Below, one piece after another: positions 25,901-41,800 of a DNA stretch of 64,000 bases. The notes under the pieces are model-generated. The model did not search any database, was not told the origin of the DNA, and saw nothing but the letters and a program-made list of their open reading frames with translations. Numbering within the stretch: position 1 is the first letter of the stretch; the number at the start of each line of letters is the position of its first letter. The position numbers were made by a program, and so were the translations under genes. Source of the DNA: Pegea sp. RAD2-039 (Eukaryota > Chordata > Thaliacea > Salpida > Salpidae); the NCBI GenBank assembly GCA_034620365.1, contig JAQGEQ010000192.1, positions 2,537,001 to 2,601,000 on the forward strand. The letters run 5' to 3'.

Positions 25901-28900
25901 ATAAATAAATAAATATTTTTTTAAAAGTATAGCATACTAAAAATATGAAAAAAATTATCCAAACGTAATCTGAATTAGTTGGTTATAAATAATTAATTTT
26001 AATCTAGTGTTCATTAATTTATCTTGGATATTTTCCACAGCTTTACATAAGTGACCGGTTGAACAGGTTTTGTTGAATGTAAATTAAAATTATTGAGTTC
26101 AAATCAGTTTCAATTAAACTTCAATCTAAAACTAAAGCAAAAATAACATTTTAATGAGCTTTTACCTATGGAACAACTTTCATGTTTGATAATATATTAC
26201 TAGATCAATTCTAGTCTAATCACTGCATCTAAACGATGAGTTAGTTCTATACCGAGTTATACAAACAAACTGATCAACAAAATCTTATGATATAATCTTG
26301 TGCTTGGTGATACAATACTTTGAAACGTATCTCAAATAATTGACAGCATCTAATGTGACATTATAGAATAAATTATTTAATCAACTTATCCAACTTATTT
26401 AAATTTCAAAATAAATTTATATTATCACTTGAAGTGGTGTAAATAAACTTGTTCATTGAACTTTGGATAAAAACTAAAATTCCCTGTGGCGATTTACTCT
26501 ACTTGCACTTTACGCCAAAAGCTTAGCGCAGGTAAATCTAAAAGACTGTTTTGTTTATTGTTTGTGTAAACTTAAACACAATACACCAACATAAGTCTTC
26601 GGAGAGTACTTAGTTTAGTTTCAACTACTCTTCAAAGTTTTATTCAATTCTAGAAAATATAATAAAATGTGCAAATAAATTTCTAATAAATTATTTCATA
26701 ACTAGATTACAACCTTAAAAAGGTTTGATTAATCAAGCTTACTTGTTTTAATCTTTATAAGGACTTTGTGTGTCCTTACAACTCATTGGAGCTTGTACGA
26801 TTGACGTTCCAGTCTCTTAGTTTTATTTAAAAGAAACTAATAGAAAGTTAATTTTCAAAGCAGTTTCATTTCTCTAATCTATAAAGTTTATTTAGTCAAT
26901 GCAGAGCAAAGTTAATCAATTTTGAAGCTTTAGATAAAGATCTATTTTGGTTGTAAAAGAAAGATTAGTTTTAACTGTTGCTTTTGAACAAATATTTTGA
27001 AATATATTTATCAAGTTGATTTATTTGTTGCACTCAGATGTTAGTCAAATCTTTTACATCTATTCAAGATTCATATGAAAATATCTAAATTTCAAGTCTG
27101 ATCCGGACCTCATTTTGGAAATCTGAAGCTTACTTTAGCTTTTTTGTTGCTACTAACATTTACACTCGAAAATTTAGATGTTTGAATGTTAAAAAGGTTT
27201 TTAAAAGTATTTTAACATAAATTTTTCTTATTGCCAAAGTATTCTCGAATTGATTTGAAATTTTTTCGATGACACTTTATCAAATCACTTTAAATGTTAG
27301 GATTTTTATAATAAGATTTAAAGTTCAGTTAGCAAAAATTTGTTGACATTTAAAAGACCGCGCCTAATTAACTCAAAAATAAAGTTCTTAAAAAAAACTT
27401 TTATAAACCGGACATATTTGTAAGCATTTTGGAAAGACATCAAAAAAGAACCTTAACTTTATCAAATCTTTTAACATAACAACAATTTTGTTGCATAAAA
27501 TTTCTTACATAAAGTTATCAAGTAGAAAATTGATGATGAACAACAAAGTTAATTGTAGATTGTAAGCATAAGAAAATAGGGTTGGTTAGGGTATTGCTCA
27601 CTGAACAGTTACAGGCCAATACGTGTGAAAATAAATCCACGAATTTTCATCATCTAAAACCTACGTGCATAATAATTAGCATTTAATTTTGGAACGGAAA
27701 CTTTAAATTGTTTAAATATTCAAAAAGCGAAAGTTGATTTGAGAAATATTAGTTAGGTGAATGTTATTAAAATAGGAAACTTTAACACGTATTTTATTCC
27801 TATAGAGTCTTGAAAACACTAATTAATGTCTGTGACGTGTGCAGATATCTTATTTATACAATTTAATGACTCCAAGATGCTTTGAATCGAATTCAATATC
27901 GCTCAATAAAACTTTAATAAAAGCTTTTCACTTAAAGAAGAATTTTTAAATTTTCTAAACAACAATTTACATTTTTATGAGATCCAAACCTAAAAGATTA
28001 CGATTTTCACAAAAATTATATAAAATATAGATCCTCAAATTTAGATTTACAAAGGAAGTGAATTAAGAGAAATTTTAAATGTTAATGAAAAATTGATTAT
28101 AAACCTCCTGTTGCTTTTTATAGTAAAACTTTGAGATAATTGAGAACAGATATGTGAATGCTGGCTATAAACGTTGTTGGCTTGTAAATGTTTCTGTCTC
28201 GGGGAAAGTGTTTCTCTTTTCTACACTAATTAAGTTATTAGTAATGTTCCAGCAATAAGATAGTTTTCCGAATAAGGATATTTGCAAAATTTTCAATGAT
28301 TGAAGATTGGCTTATTTGGTTCGCTTATCATCTTACTATAAAACTGACTATCAAAAATTATTTTGATAAGCAGCAAAATGATACAAAATAATTGCTGTTA
28401 TTAGAAAAGAAACTTGAAGAAGAAGCAAAATTGACTATTCTTGGAAAATATTTGGCGAGTTCCTTAATTATCAAAACATTTAAACCAATTGAATAAAAAA
28501 TTAAGCCAAGCCAACAATATTGTATAAGACTTATTTGGAAAAATTTCAAAATGATCGATTAAATATATGTGATAAAAGGCTTCTATTTAAAAAGCTAAAT
28601 AAATTACAATCCTATTTCTTTGTTTATGATTATATAGTTAAAATGGATAAAAATGATCAGCTTGAAGATAATAATTATTTCTGAATAACTGATTTATAAA
28701 ATTATACTTGTTATTACGAAATACACGAAAGATGCTAAGATACATGCTGAGGTAAAATCCCATTTGAATCCTATGAAAATATATCCAATAAGAAGGTCTT
28801 GTGATTAGGTTTTGAAAAGAAAAGTCATTCCAAAACTTGTAATAGACAAATATATTGATTTTTTATGTTTAATTCAAGTATATGAGAGCTAATTAAAAGG

Positions 28901-31900
28901 AAATTTAAATTACAGCAGCTGTATTTAACTAATAGCCGGTCTTTAACTACTAATAGTAAGTTAGAAATCTTTAAAAAATTTAGCATGTAAATCAAAAGAA
29001 TACTGATATACTGAAATAAAAAAGTGAAAAGATCTTCTAATCCTTATCATGACTTGAACAAGAGAATGCTTTCATTGCTTATTTCTGATTTATCTGTGAG
29101 TAAACATTTTAAGTGAATAATTTAAACTTAATTATTACCTTATGATCTTATATTGCCTAATTTCAATTATATATGGAATAAGTTATTTTTAAAAATTTTC
29201 TTACTTAAAACAGTTTTATCATCTTAAAATTATCTTATTTCTATATTTACTACAAATAATTAAGTAATTTTTTATATCAAATTTTGATTTTATTAGTAGT
29301 TTGAAGCTATAAATAATTTATTTTTTTTCAAAGAGTTCCTTTTATTTGTTATTTTCATTACCATTTCACAAAAGTTAAAACCTTTTAAATTATAAAATTT
29401 AATTTTACTCTGAACTTTTCGATTTGAAATACTTGTAATAATTTGCAAACAAAATTCATTAAAAAAACTTTTTTGTATTTCTATCTCATTTACCCGGAAT
29501 TTTTTACTGAAATTTTTCCAATAAACAATTTGATTTTGGTAAACAATTATTAATAAAATAAATATTAATGAAATTATTAGCTAGTTAAAACGTATAATCG
29601 ATATTTGAGATATTTATTAAAAATATTCAATATTAACATCATTAATGCAATCCATAATTGCTTATAGATAAAATATATCAGCTTTTTTACCAATGGTTTG
29701 AAATTAGTGAAATTTCTAATATATTCTTCTCGCTAATCAAATATGACTGATACCAACTTTCTTATGTAAGGTTGTTGATTCTTATAATCTTTCCAAGAGA
29801 TCTTACTATTAGATTGGATGGTATTTATCATTAGATTTTAGTAATTTAATCAACCAAACAAAGGTTTTTACTTTTATCTTTATTTATTCAACGCGTGGCT
29901 GCGAGTTACAAATTCAGCAGCTCTTATATAGAGCAAGACAGAATTATAAAGAATTAAGCAGAATTTTGAACAAAAACTCAACCACAATACAATACCCAGA
30001 ACTTTCATCTTCATACCATCCAACATTTTAATTTCATCGATTTTCGTTTAAAATATTAACATGTTTCGGTTATTTAATTGTCTTAATGAGCTTTTAAGTA
30101 ACTCATAAAAGAATTGACAAGAAGTGTTTGAAAGAAATTATCAACTTAGTGCTATAAAATAAATGCTGAATGCAGTTTGAAAAATATTTAAAAATAGTTA
30201 GTTTTACAACGAAAAATGTAATAAAAAATCTTCTGCTTTTAATATTTTGATACTGATCTTTAAAAAGAAATTATTCATTTAAATACTATGTATAAACCTT
30301 TGATAAGAGATAAGAGCATTTGTTGTTATCATCTATTTTACAACGTGTCTATATACGAGCTTGTGTAAAGCTAAACATGTGTCAAAGTTAACTATTTCCG
30401 CTATTACTAACAAATTTATCTACGAAAAATTACTAAAGAAAAGGTTATGTAGAAACATAATAAATCACGTTTTAAGGATAGAGTGATAATCACGCAAAAC
30501 TATAGAAATTATTCATTGGAAACTAGATGTTTTCCTAGTTGGAATTTAGTTAGAAAAGTAAAAAGACACCATCGATTCAGCATAATAGTTCTACCTTCTT
30601 ATTAAATCAAAAAAGTGTTTACATCATGAACCAGGTTTTGTGAAAATATTAACTTTGGCAACTGTCATTTTCGTAAAAAGAACAAAATTGAAAAGGTTAT
30701 TGCAACATATACTTTTGTCTTTTATAAAGCTTTGAAGTATTTTTTATCACAACACGTATTTAGCTGTTTATAACTTATTTTTTTGCTTCCATAAGCTCCT
30801 AAATTAAATTTTGAATCAAATTTGGCACGATTTATTTTGTTTATTCGATGTTTTAAATTGTTTTGTTAACCGCATGGCTTATAAGCTGAGCCAAGTAAAT
30901 ATACATTTGAAAATTTGTAAAACATTTGAACAAAAACATTTCTAATCTTATTTAAAGCTGTAAACAGTAATGATTGATCTAAATTATAATGTGCCCTAAG
31001 ACCAAAGGTTAGTTGCCCTTAAAAGTAATTAATAAAAAACAGTTAGTGAATTTTTCAAAATTATTAATTTGATTGACTTATAAATTTAAACAAAACTTAA
31101 GTTTGAATATAGTATTGAAACATAAAAAAATGTTTTTATCATTAATTATATTAGACTAAACAAATAATAACAATTTTTCTATTTATAGACATCTATAGAT
31201 ATAACTCAATTAGTCTTTTTCACTGAACAAGATTTCTTATCGACTAAAAACCAACTTTTATCAAACAACTTAAACTTGAAATTAAAGATGATTAAAAATT
31301 GAGGGATTAACTCATAGGTACAGTTTGATTTTGTTTTTGTTTTGTTTGCATGAAATAAACATAACATCTTGACTGAAGCATTTGAATTGGAAGAAATTAA
31401 TAACAGCCAGAAGCAAAGTAGAAAACGCAAAGTAGTTAAAAATTGAAGTTCTTTAACGAATCAATATTGCAGCAAATTTTATCTTTGCTGAAATGAATCA
31501 GGATAATGATATCACAATACTTTTATTACTTCACCGATTTTGAATCATTTAATTAAGTTTTTTTCTCAACAAGCAATCGACTTTTTAATTTAAAACTGTG
31601 AGCTGTAAAATATCGTTTATAAGCAGAATGTATTTTTAAAATCACTAAATTTCTATACAACTATCAATTCAATCATGCCTACAGGCATCAAGATGTGCTG
31701 CCATTAAATATTTAACGCTACCAAACTTTTAACAGCTTAAAGCTAAGAACCTAGCTACTCAAATCATTGCATAAGACATTGGCATAGTTAATTGGAAACG
31801 CAGAACTGTCAAGTAAACTTATAATTTGAATATATCACTAAACAGTAATTCAAAAATAGTTGAAAAATAATGATTTATTTGAATACTTAGTAAGTTTTTT

Positions 31901-32743
31901 ATACAGATAATCTAATTTATAAAGTAAGAACACTTTTTTAATAGACAGGAATATTTTTTAAAATCGAAAGTTACCTGGTAATATTTGTTTTGCAAAAATA
32001 TTAAATAGGTATGTAATGGTTACGTAAGAATTTACATGAAAATGATTAAAAAATTTAAAGGCAAATTCAATTAATTTTTTACCTCTTTTTGTTATTCAAG
32101 TTGTGCAGATACTGCCTTATTGCCAAAAAGTTCAATTTAGCAAAAAAAACTTTTTTCTTTTTTAGTTTTTTCTTGTCAATCGTTTTTCAAATCAAGTATA
32201 AAAGCACGAAACTAAAACGTTAACTATCAAATGGAAACAAGCAAATATGAGGTATTGAAAGTAGTCAGATACTTGCCCAAACATAAGATGTAACAGTTAT
32301 ATATGAAAGTATTAATCTAGAATTTAGTCAAAGCATTAAGATGACTTTCAACGTGAAGCTCTCGACTTCTTTAAAACTTTTTTTATCTTAATCTGAAATT
32401 ATTTCAATTTTTATAGAGCAGAAATTTTGTAAGTTAATATTATAATTTGCTTTCAGATCTAATGCTGATTGATATTTAGTCATCTTTAAAAACGTGTTCC
32501 TCAAGATTTTTAAATTAGTTTGATAAAGTTTTGATAAGATTATAATTAAAAAAATATAGAAGCTTCAAACGATATATGTTTAAGCAGAAACTTAATATAG
32601 TTTAAAGGACTCTACGAATAATAAGCAATAAAATTTGAACAGAGAATATTTCTTAATTATCTGCTTTTTTACAGTTCGTTTATTTTACCCAAAATAATAA
32701 GAATTTATAATTTATTTGTACCCTGAATCTAACAGAAGTAATT
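16981..32743. other. About 15.7 kb without a recognisable gene
   Basis: Extremely A+T-rich DNA with dense stops in all six frames. No spliced protein family, tRNA or clear transposon ORF is seen. Notable local items are a less A+T-rich patch at 18420-18510 with a TGACGTCA palindrome (18460-18467), an (AAAT)n microsatellite at about 25890-25913, and a minus-strand 74-codon frame (31206-31430) that opens with a signal-peptide-like sequence. The region could contain 5' UTR exons or enhancers of the downstream protease gene, but nothing in the sequence proves this. Confidence 0.5.
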
Positions 32744-32813
32744 ATGATGGGTTACTGGAACACGGTTTTATCGCTCTTTTTAACGGTTTCGACATTAATG
32801 CAGCTGACTTCAA
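32744..32813 (+). other. Signal-peptide exon of the astacin gene
   Basis: Starts with two tandem ATG codons and encodes a short N-region followed by a hydrophobic run (VLSLFLTV). It ends in phase 1 before a GTAAGT donor and joins in frame to the propeptide exon at 34685. The tandem ATGs leave the exact start codon open by one residue. Confidence 0.75.
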
Positions 32814-35800
32814 GTAAGTTGCAAATATTTTCTAATCTATAATTAATCTAGAAAAACATTTCTGTTCGCCTGCAAACTCAAATTTAACAAAATTTGCTGT
32901 TCGTGGAAACTAAAATGTTAGTTATCTGATGATTTATGTTGATTTAGAGTTTGTATTCGTATATACTACTTAAATAAAAACGTGATTTTAGCCGAATCCA
33001 TCAAAAATCAATATTTTTTAGCTGATTGCATTTAACTTTAAAACAATTAGTTCTAGTCTGTTCTTCACACAAACAACTTTACTCCAAATGAACAAATGAA
33101 AGACTGTTTGTAAACAAGTCAGAAAAAAACTTACAGAGTTATTCAAACTGTAATAGAATCAAAAGTTGATTTACCATGTATTAATTTTATATTGTTTAGC
33201 CCCAGGGAGAAACTTTACAGAAGCAATATTAAAAACTAACAGCCGAATACCTTTTATTATGGCAATTTTACTTGAATCTAAAAAAGATTAAAAGATAAGT
33301 AGTTTTATAAACTAACATACTTTTCTGATTTCAAAAATAAATCTTCAATATCAAAGAAAGTCAAGAAATTAGAAATATTATTTAAAATACGTATCAGCAC
33401 GAGTCTCTAAAGTTAAACATTTTATGCTAAAACGAAAAAAGATAAATGTTCAGATAATTTCTTATTTACTTTCTGCACGATTTGGTATTTTGAAATATCA
33501 GTTATTGCTATTTGAATTAAAATGAAAATTTTAATTTCATTTATTGAAAAAATTAAACAATGCTTTACATGTAGAACAAAATAAGTAGCAAGCTAAAGTT
33601 GATTGAATAGTTAACCATAAATAGCAGTTTGAAAGGTGGTTGACCAAAACTCATATCTTTGACATTGGTTTCCTCGCTTTGTAATTCATTTAAGAAAATT
33701 TTTCATAATCTTATTTTTAATTTTCGAAATAACTGATTGACTTCATAATTTGATGATTATCTAAACAACTTTTGTCTTTTTAGCAATTACTACCTAGTTT
33801 GATTGAGGTTTGTTTATAAAGTATATAAACTTTCTAAATTCAGTTATTTATTTGCCAACATTTCTAATCTAAGCTAGTTACAAACTTCAAAAATCTTTAA
33901 TTTTACTTTAGGTTTATTTACATTTTCAAAGTTATAAACATAGAAACTATTTTCGGTCAAAGATCAAATCTACTTAACAAACTTTCTTTGACTTTAAATA
34001 GATTACATCAAGGTTTATTTCGTTTATCTAACTTTGTAATAAAAATGCGTTTAAAAAACTTTCAAAACTTAATTTCAAAAAATAAACCTTTTGCAAATTA
34101 TTTGAACTTTCATTTAAACAACATCTCTTTACAGATAAAATTTTAATTCGTTAATTATTATTGAAATATATGTTACTAAATTAGAGCCAAGCCAGATATA
34201 AAGCTACCGAAAGCTTATAAATTTGGAATTTCAAGTTAAATTACATCATTTAAATTCATTAACAGCTTTAAATGAGCACTGAGATAAAAAAAGTTTCAAT
34301 TTCAAATTATTTAAATTGTTGGCCTAGAAAAGAGATTCACCTCTAGTTTTATAAGATTTTAATTTATGAAAACTGCTTTTTAATAGATAAAATTTAATAA
34401 AAACTAAAATGAGACTAATTATTAAGAAATTAAAAAAACATTTTCATTAAAGTTTATTAAATTTTTTGATATAAAACTCAAATTATAAAATTCTTCGAAA
34501 GATTAAATTAAACTCTTTCGTGAAAAGTGTTCTTTTTCAAAAAAAATGTAATGACCTTTAACATAAAAATTCTCAAATTTGATTTTAAAGTCGAGAAAAA
34601 TATATTAGAAAAATGAAACGTAAGCCTGAAAAAAAATTTGAAAGTTTTTACAGAAATTCATTTTTTAAAACTGGTTATTTTCAGGTCGATCTTTTCAATC
34701 TCCACAATTCAATAAAACCGAAAATATCCGAAGAGAAGAAAGCTCAGATCTTATAGAGGGAGAGTCTAGTGGAAGATTTGCGGATAATTTCTTCCTTGAA
34801 GGTAGCGGAGCACAAGATCTTGAAGCTCATGTCATAAGGCCGGGGTATAGTCCTCCAAACGAAGCAGCAAGACGCCTTCTCAGAAAATCTCATCTGATTC
34901 CTTCTAACTTCTGGTCTCATATATCAACAAAGAAGAAGTCTGATGACAAGATCATCCTGAATCCTTCAAATGAGGCGATTGAGAAGATTTTTATTGAGCA
35001 CGAAAACGAAGAAATACTTGAAAGTCGAGAAAAAGAAGAGATGGAAGAAGTGATCTCAGAGTCAACCTCTAAGATGTATATGATCAGGAGCGTATAAGGA
35101 TCATTAATTGATGAAATATATTTTTCAGTTTTGAATTTATCGATGAAAAACAAATAGAAGAATTGAGATCTCGAGAAAGTCTGGAAGAAGTTGTACCGGA
35201 GCCAATAAGAACCCCAGATGGAGTTGATCCAAATAATCCAGAAGAGATCGCAAATAGAGAATTTTATGAGAACACGGATGGCTTTGATCGAATTTTCAGC
35301 ATCAACAAACGTATTTTGTTGCTACTAAAGAAATTAAGCTCTAAATTTTATCGATATTTTTAGATATGAAAGTACGAGGCTTGAAAGAGGGAGATATAAT
35401 GCCTTCACGAGTAAGTTTGTCAATATAGAAGCTTGATTGAGACCTTTAAACTATTTTTTCAATCCTAGAATCGAAATGCAGCTTCAGATTCGACGGGAAA
35501 ATGGACTAAAGTTGAAACTGGCCCAGATCGGGGACTTGTATTGATCCCTTATGTCATTTCTGATAAATATAGTTAGTTGAATCTTATGATGGAGTTTTTA
35601 TGGTTTTAATTTCATCTTTACAGACTACACACAAATAGCAACTATCAAAAGTGTAATGCAGCTTTATGCTCGGCATACTTGTATCAGATTTGTACCAAAA
35701 ACTCATGAAATTGCTTCAATTGCGATTAACGATGGAGACGGGTAAGACACATTAAAAATATATCACAGTTTTGCTTTAAATGTAAACAATCAAATTCAGA

Positions 35801-38800
35801 TGCTGGGCATATGTTGGTAAAACCGGTTACCCATCTCAATTAGTCTCCCTTGGCATACCAGGCTGTGTTAAACGAGGAGTTATTGCTCACGAATTTATGC
35901 ATGTCTTAGGCTTCCAGCATGAACACTCAAGAAGTGACCGTGACAAATATGTTCAAATTCTCAGCCAAAATATTGAAAAAGGTTTGTAATTAATCATGTT
36001 ATATTTGCGTCATTAGTCCTTACTGTTATTACTATAGCCTCAAGCTACCTGAAACTAATTTGAATAAACGTAATTTGCCAATGATTGATCAGTTTATCCT
36101 AAAAGACGATTAGATTAAATCTTGTGATATGAGACACGTTGAGTTGTTTACCAAGAATTTGAGTTCACATGCTCTTCAACAAATTTAGTTTAGTCCACAG
36201 AAATGTAAAACAAAAACTCAGAAAAAAAATTGATGACTCACTAGTTTTAATATTAAATATTTAAAAATTAAAATCCTTAATTTATGTTTAATATGAACTT
36301 TTGATAACAGATATGGAAACAAACTTTGAAAAATACAACGACTCACAAAACTTTGTTATATATGACTACAACAGTGTGATGCATTATAGTCAATTTGCAT
36401 TTTCGAAAAAGTTTTATTTACCTTCAATTCGGGTAAAACAAAGCAACTTATTTGGTAATATGATAACTTAAACTGTATCCTTTACTAGGTAAAGTCTAAG
36501 CCTGCTCCCAAGATTGGCCAAAGAACTAGAATGAGTCCTTATGATATTGAAGAAGTGAAATATTTATATAATTGCGGTTGGTATTTGCATAAATTTGAAT
36601 CATTCAGATTTGTTCGTTTAATTTTTATACTTTATCGTCAATGTTGTTGTAGAACCAGGAACTTATAGTCGTTGCGGTGAAGACTTTGTTTATGAAACTC
36701 ATGGAAACTTTAAAAGTCCTAATCACCCAAAACCATATCCACGTGAATCACATTGTGTTTGGAACTTTACTGCGAAAGCGCAACATTACATTAGCCTCAC
36801 TTTTCAGGATATTAACGTTCACGGTAATAACATCAACTCAATTTTTATAGTTATTTTGAGAAAATGTTATTTTTTAATGTTTCCGAATTTGTATAGATTC
36901 TTATCTCTGCCAAGATGATGCGATAATTATTCATGATGGTAAAAATGCTTCGGCACCAGTGTTAAAAACAATTTGTGGTAGATATACAAGGACCATTCAG
37001 GTAAGTGTTCTTACTTCTAGTGTAATTTAAACTGAATTAATAAACAGTAAACTGAAATAAAGTTAAATCAAAATATTAGATATAAATTTCTAGTTAAATA
37101 CTAAACACTAAATAATATATGCTTACAACAAACGATTACACATTTGATAATCAGATATCTTTTGTGTAGGTGACTGGAACGGGACAAAGTTTGTACGTTA
37201 TATTTTCTTCAGATCCAAAAAGAGTCCCCAACACCGGGTTTCGTGCATTTTTTCGAGAAAGTAAGAAAACAAAATATTATTTCTAATCTGTAGCTAAAAA
37301 CTAAGATCAACTTAATGTAAAAAGTAACCCTTGAGTAATAACTGGAACTTTCTGTTTGACAAATAATTTTAGAAAATATGATCTATTCAGATTATATTAA
37401 AAAACTTTATCAAAGTCACATCAACTTATCATTACTCACATCAAACATTAAATTAAGTGATTTCTTTTCACCATAAAAAATCGATTATTTCATTACAAAA
37501 TCTTCTGTAAAATTGTTCAAAATCCACAAATTATCAAAAATATTCAATTTAGCTACGGTACAAGGAAAAGCATTGCCAACTAACGCTCCACCAACTTTTC
37601 CACCTAAAGTTCAAATATTTAAGAAATTCTCTTGTAACTTTGACACTGATTTGTGTGGAATGGTTCAAGATGACGATGATGATCTTAACTGGATTCGTAC
37701 AAACTTGCCAACACCAAGCTCAGACACAGGTCCTAACTTCGACCACACCTCAGCAAAAGGTAAATCGTAACTAAATATATTCAATGAAATTTTATGGTGC
37801 TTTCTTCAGGCTCTTACCTGTTTGTTGAGTCATCACTTCCCGCTAGAATGGGCGATAACGCTATTTTACGCTCGCCTTGGATAAGCAGTAAGACTGACAG
37901 TTGTGTCAGCTTCGCTTATCACATGTTTGGAGCTCACATGGGAACATTTAGGCTGTATGCGCTAGAAAAAAAGTAAATTTCTACATTTGCAACACTTAAG
38001 AACATTAGCTTGAATTGCTGTAGCTTTCTCACCACAATTATAACAAACGCTTCCTGTGACACATGAAAGATGAGAATCTAATTCGTTTGATGTTTCAGAG
38101 CCTCAGATAATTATGGAGTAGAAGTTTTGTTGTGGGAAAAAAATGGTGACCAGGGTAGAAATTGGTTGACCCACGAACTGACGTACAGTCCAAAAACAGA
38201 TAACGTAGAGGTTATTGTTTTTCAATGTTGCTATTATTACTTTTAAAATTGTTATTTTTAAGTGTTTTATTCAAAGTCAAATACAAAAGTTGTTTGTAAA
38301 ATGATTACTATTTTACTTGAGGCTATTTTCTTCGCTTACAACTCTTATTATTCTCTTGATTTCAAAATAACCTTCAACTTATAAAAACTTTTTCGAGAAT
38401 ATTGAGTTTCAGCGAAATTTAAACTTTGTAGGCGGTTCAGTTCTATTGGGAGGTTTATGTTTTCTATTATCAATCTGATGTAGCTCTTGATGATGTCGAC
38501 ATCAAGTCTGGCTCTTGCATAGCTAATAAAGATGGCTCCTCTTCTTTACTATCCACCTCACCACCTCCCTTACTAATCGTGTGGACCACTAAGCTTCGTC
38601 CGTTAGGAACAACAACCGAAGCAGAAATCACTACTCCTGAACCAATAACAAATTCTGCTACAACAAAACCTCCAGCCTTATCAAGTAAACACATTTGACA
38701 TCAATGACTTCAATTAATTCTTGAATTAAAAGTGAACAAGTTTTTAAATTAAATTCTTTTTCAGAACTTAACTGTAGCTTCGATGATGGTTTGTGTGGAT

Positions 38801-41800
38801 GGCAACAATATACAGGAGACGATTTTAATTGGTCAAAAGGGACTGGATCCACACCTAGTCATTCTACTGGACCAGACGGTGACCACACCAGCAAAAACGG
38901 TACTGACCCTTCAAACAATTGCTTTCATTTTGATAAAAATCTTAATTTCCTAAAACGTAACAAATTTGAAGAAAAATAAATAAATCATAAAAAGTATTTA
39001 AAGAACATCTTGAATTTAAAATTGAATAAGAACGATGATGTAAAATTATATAAATAAGATAATAGAAGGCTTTTATTCACACAAGTAGCATTTATTTGTA
39101 CTGCCTATTGAAGTAAATCATCTTCAACAATTAGGTTACCAAACAATATAAAAGGAAAATTATTTTGCCATTTATATATAATAAGTTAAACACTAATAAT
39201 CGAATAACTAGCGTAAAAAGTATGATAAATTTCATAGTTTACCTAAAAACAAAATGTTAAAAGTGTGAAGGTGTTAAGTTTGTAAAGCAGTTAATTAGAG
39301 ATTTAAGTTCATTTGATTGCCACAAAATAATCAATTATAAACCCTCTACTACAGGTGATTACTTGTACATTGAGGCATCCTCTCCTCGTCGCGTTGGTGA
39401 AGTTGCTACGTTACTCTCACCTCTTTTAACTCCTCAGCCACACTGTCTCAAGCTTTGGTATCATATGTATGGTAAACAAATTGGTCAGTTAAAGGTTAGT
39501 TTGTTGTAAAAATACTTCGATTGTACATAATGATGTATCATATGTTTACGAGTTCTTATTAAGTTATAGTAGACATTTTAAAGTTCTTACACATAATGAA
39601 ATTTTAATGTGGTAATAGGCTCACTAATTTTTAATCATTGATTTTATTGAAAATTAAACGTGATGAAAAGTTTTATAATTAGTATCTGCAAAACATTTTT
39701 CCAAACAACAAACAAACTTGCGGCTATTATTGCTTCCTTGATGTTTCCAAAACTAAAATGTTTTTTTCACGACATACTACTTAAAGCAGTCGGCAACGAT
39801 CTTAAATAATTTAAAGCTGTAAAACGTGTCACAACTCTTAAGTATTTATAAATCTTCTACTGTAGGTTTATGAGCTGATTAACTCAAAGAGACAGTTGGT
39901 TGCCAAATTAACTGGAGAAAAAGGCTCTAGTTGGATGCAACTAAGTGTTGATATTAATTACAGAGGAAGGCCGAAAAAGTCAAATGTAGAATATTCAGAT
40001 GTTGTTTTAGGTACATAAGTTTATATATTCTAAAGATAAATAGTTGTTGTACTATCTATAAAATGAAACTGAATCAACCAATCATATTAATGATGGATTA
40101 ATATAAAATCTTTATTTGTAACTTTCTGAAATTAAAGTAGATGAAATTCTATGAGAAAATGACAAATTGTTTCTTTATTATTGACAGATATCAAAAGTTC
40201 TTCAAATGCTCCGGGTGGAGAGACACAAGTATATGTGATGATAGAAGCCTCCAGGGCATCAGGATACGCAGGAGATATTGCTATAGACGATATAACTATA
40301 ACAGACAATCCTTGCGGTAAGCAAATATGTCTTCATTATTTTTATGAAAATTGTAAAATTATTTCTTTGCCTTTAACAATATAAAATGAAAAAATTTATT
40401 TAAAGTTTTGTTTTTCAAGAAATTTTAAAAGACAAATTTTAATTCAAATCAGAATCTTTATTTTGACATATTTAATTACTTTCTCCTTTGGTAAACTTCT
40501 TCTTTCCAAGAAATAGAAATCAAAGATCTCGGCTTTTCTTGTTCATATCATCATGACATCTATATAATAATATGACTTTTAAACCTCAAATTTTCTACTT
40601 ATGACCAGAAATCGGAAAATTAAAAGTCTTAAAGTTCTTTATAAATTTAATCTTTTTTCGTTCAGATTTATCCACAATTCAAACATCAGTTCCAGTCATA
40701 CTTTCTGAGTTTGCATGTGACTTTGAGAGCTCGGCAAATACGATGTGTGGAATGATTCAAACTACTCTCGATCATTTTGATTGGCAGCTTCACGCCGGTG
40801 AAACTGGAAGTAGTGGTACCGGGCCGAGCGCCGACAGCACAAAAGTAATACTCGTTAATCTTAATTATTAATTCTTACCATAAGACTCTAAACTTTTTTT
40901 TAATAATAGAAAGATGATAGTGGCAATTATATCTACATTGAATCATCTTCTCCAAGAGTGGAAGGTGAAACTGCAGAGATTTCGACCCCCTCTCTCTTAC
41001 CAGGTCAATACTGTTTCAACTTTATGGCTCATATGTGGGGAGCAGGGACCGGTTCTTTGAAGGTAGCAATAGTTTAGATTTAATTTACGACTTTTTGTTA
41101 GCTGAGAACTTTTAACTTCAGGTGTTTTCTGTCGTTAATATTCCTGGAAGATCAAAGCAGAACCGGAAGCTGATCTGGGAGCTTTCTGGATCTCAAGGCG
41201 ACAGTTGGTTTCCTGTTAAATTCAATGTGACCACTTCAACAGAACCTAGCTCCGTAGAGTTTATATTCCAAGCGAGAGTCGGACCAAGTTTTACTAGTGA
41301 TATAGCCTTAGATGATTTGAAAATCGATCAGTTTCTCTGTAAAAGCGATGGCTTAAATAAAGTTAGTAAGGTAAAGAGGAAAAAGTCTACAGAACCTACG
41401 ACAAATACGACAACTATCAGTACTACTGCAAGTATATCTGCTTCAACTACTAGCTCTTCTGCTACAGTTAGTCTGTACAACAAGACAACTACTGAAAAGC
41501 CTCAAAAAACCTTTAAGTTAACAACTATTGCCACTACAAAGTTTACAAGTTCATCAGCAACACCTGAATCATATAAAACAACTAGTAGAAAAGCTTCCAA
41601 GAAAGAATCAACAAAATTGAAATCAACAACACCAGCAACAGTAAAGCAAACAACTATACAAGCAACAACAGTTTCAGCTAATCAAACTGAAGTTAAAAAT
41701 CAAATAGATATGAAACAAAAGCGTACAAAAACTTCAAATAGTAAATTGCTTTTAAGAGGTTATAAAGTAAAAGTAACTACTGCAGCCCCCGTTAATACAA

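Noticed and set aside
26040-26110. GAGTTCAAATC resembling a tRNA B box
   Set aside because: No A box, anticodon arm or acceptor stem pairing at tRNA distance.
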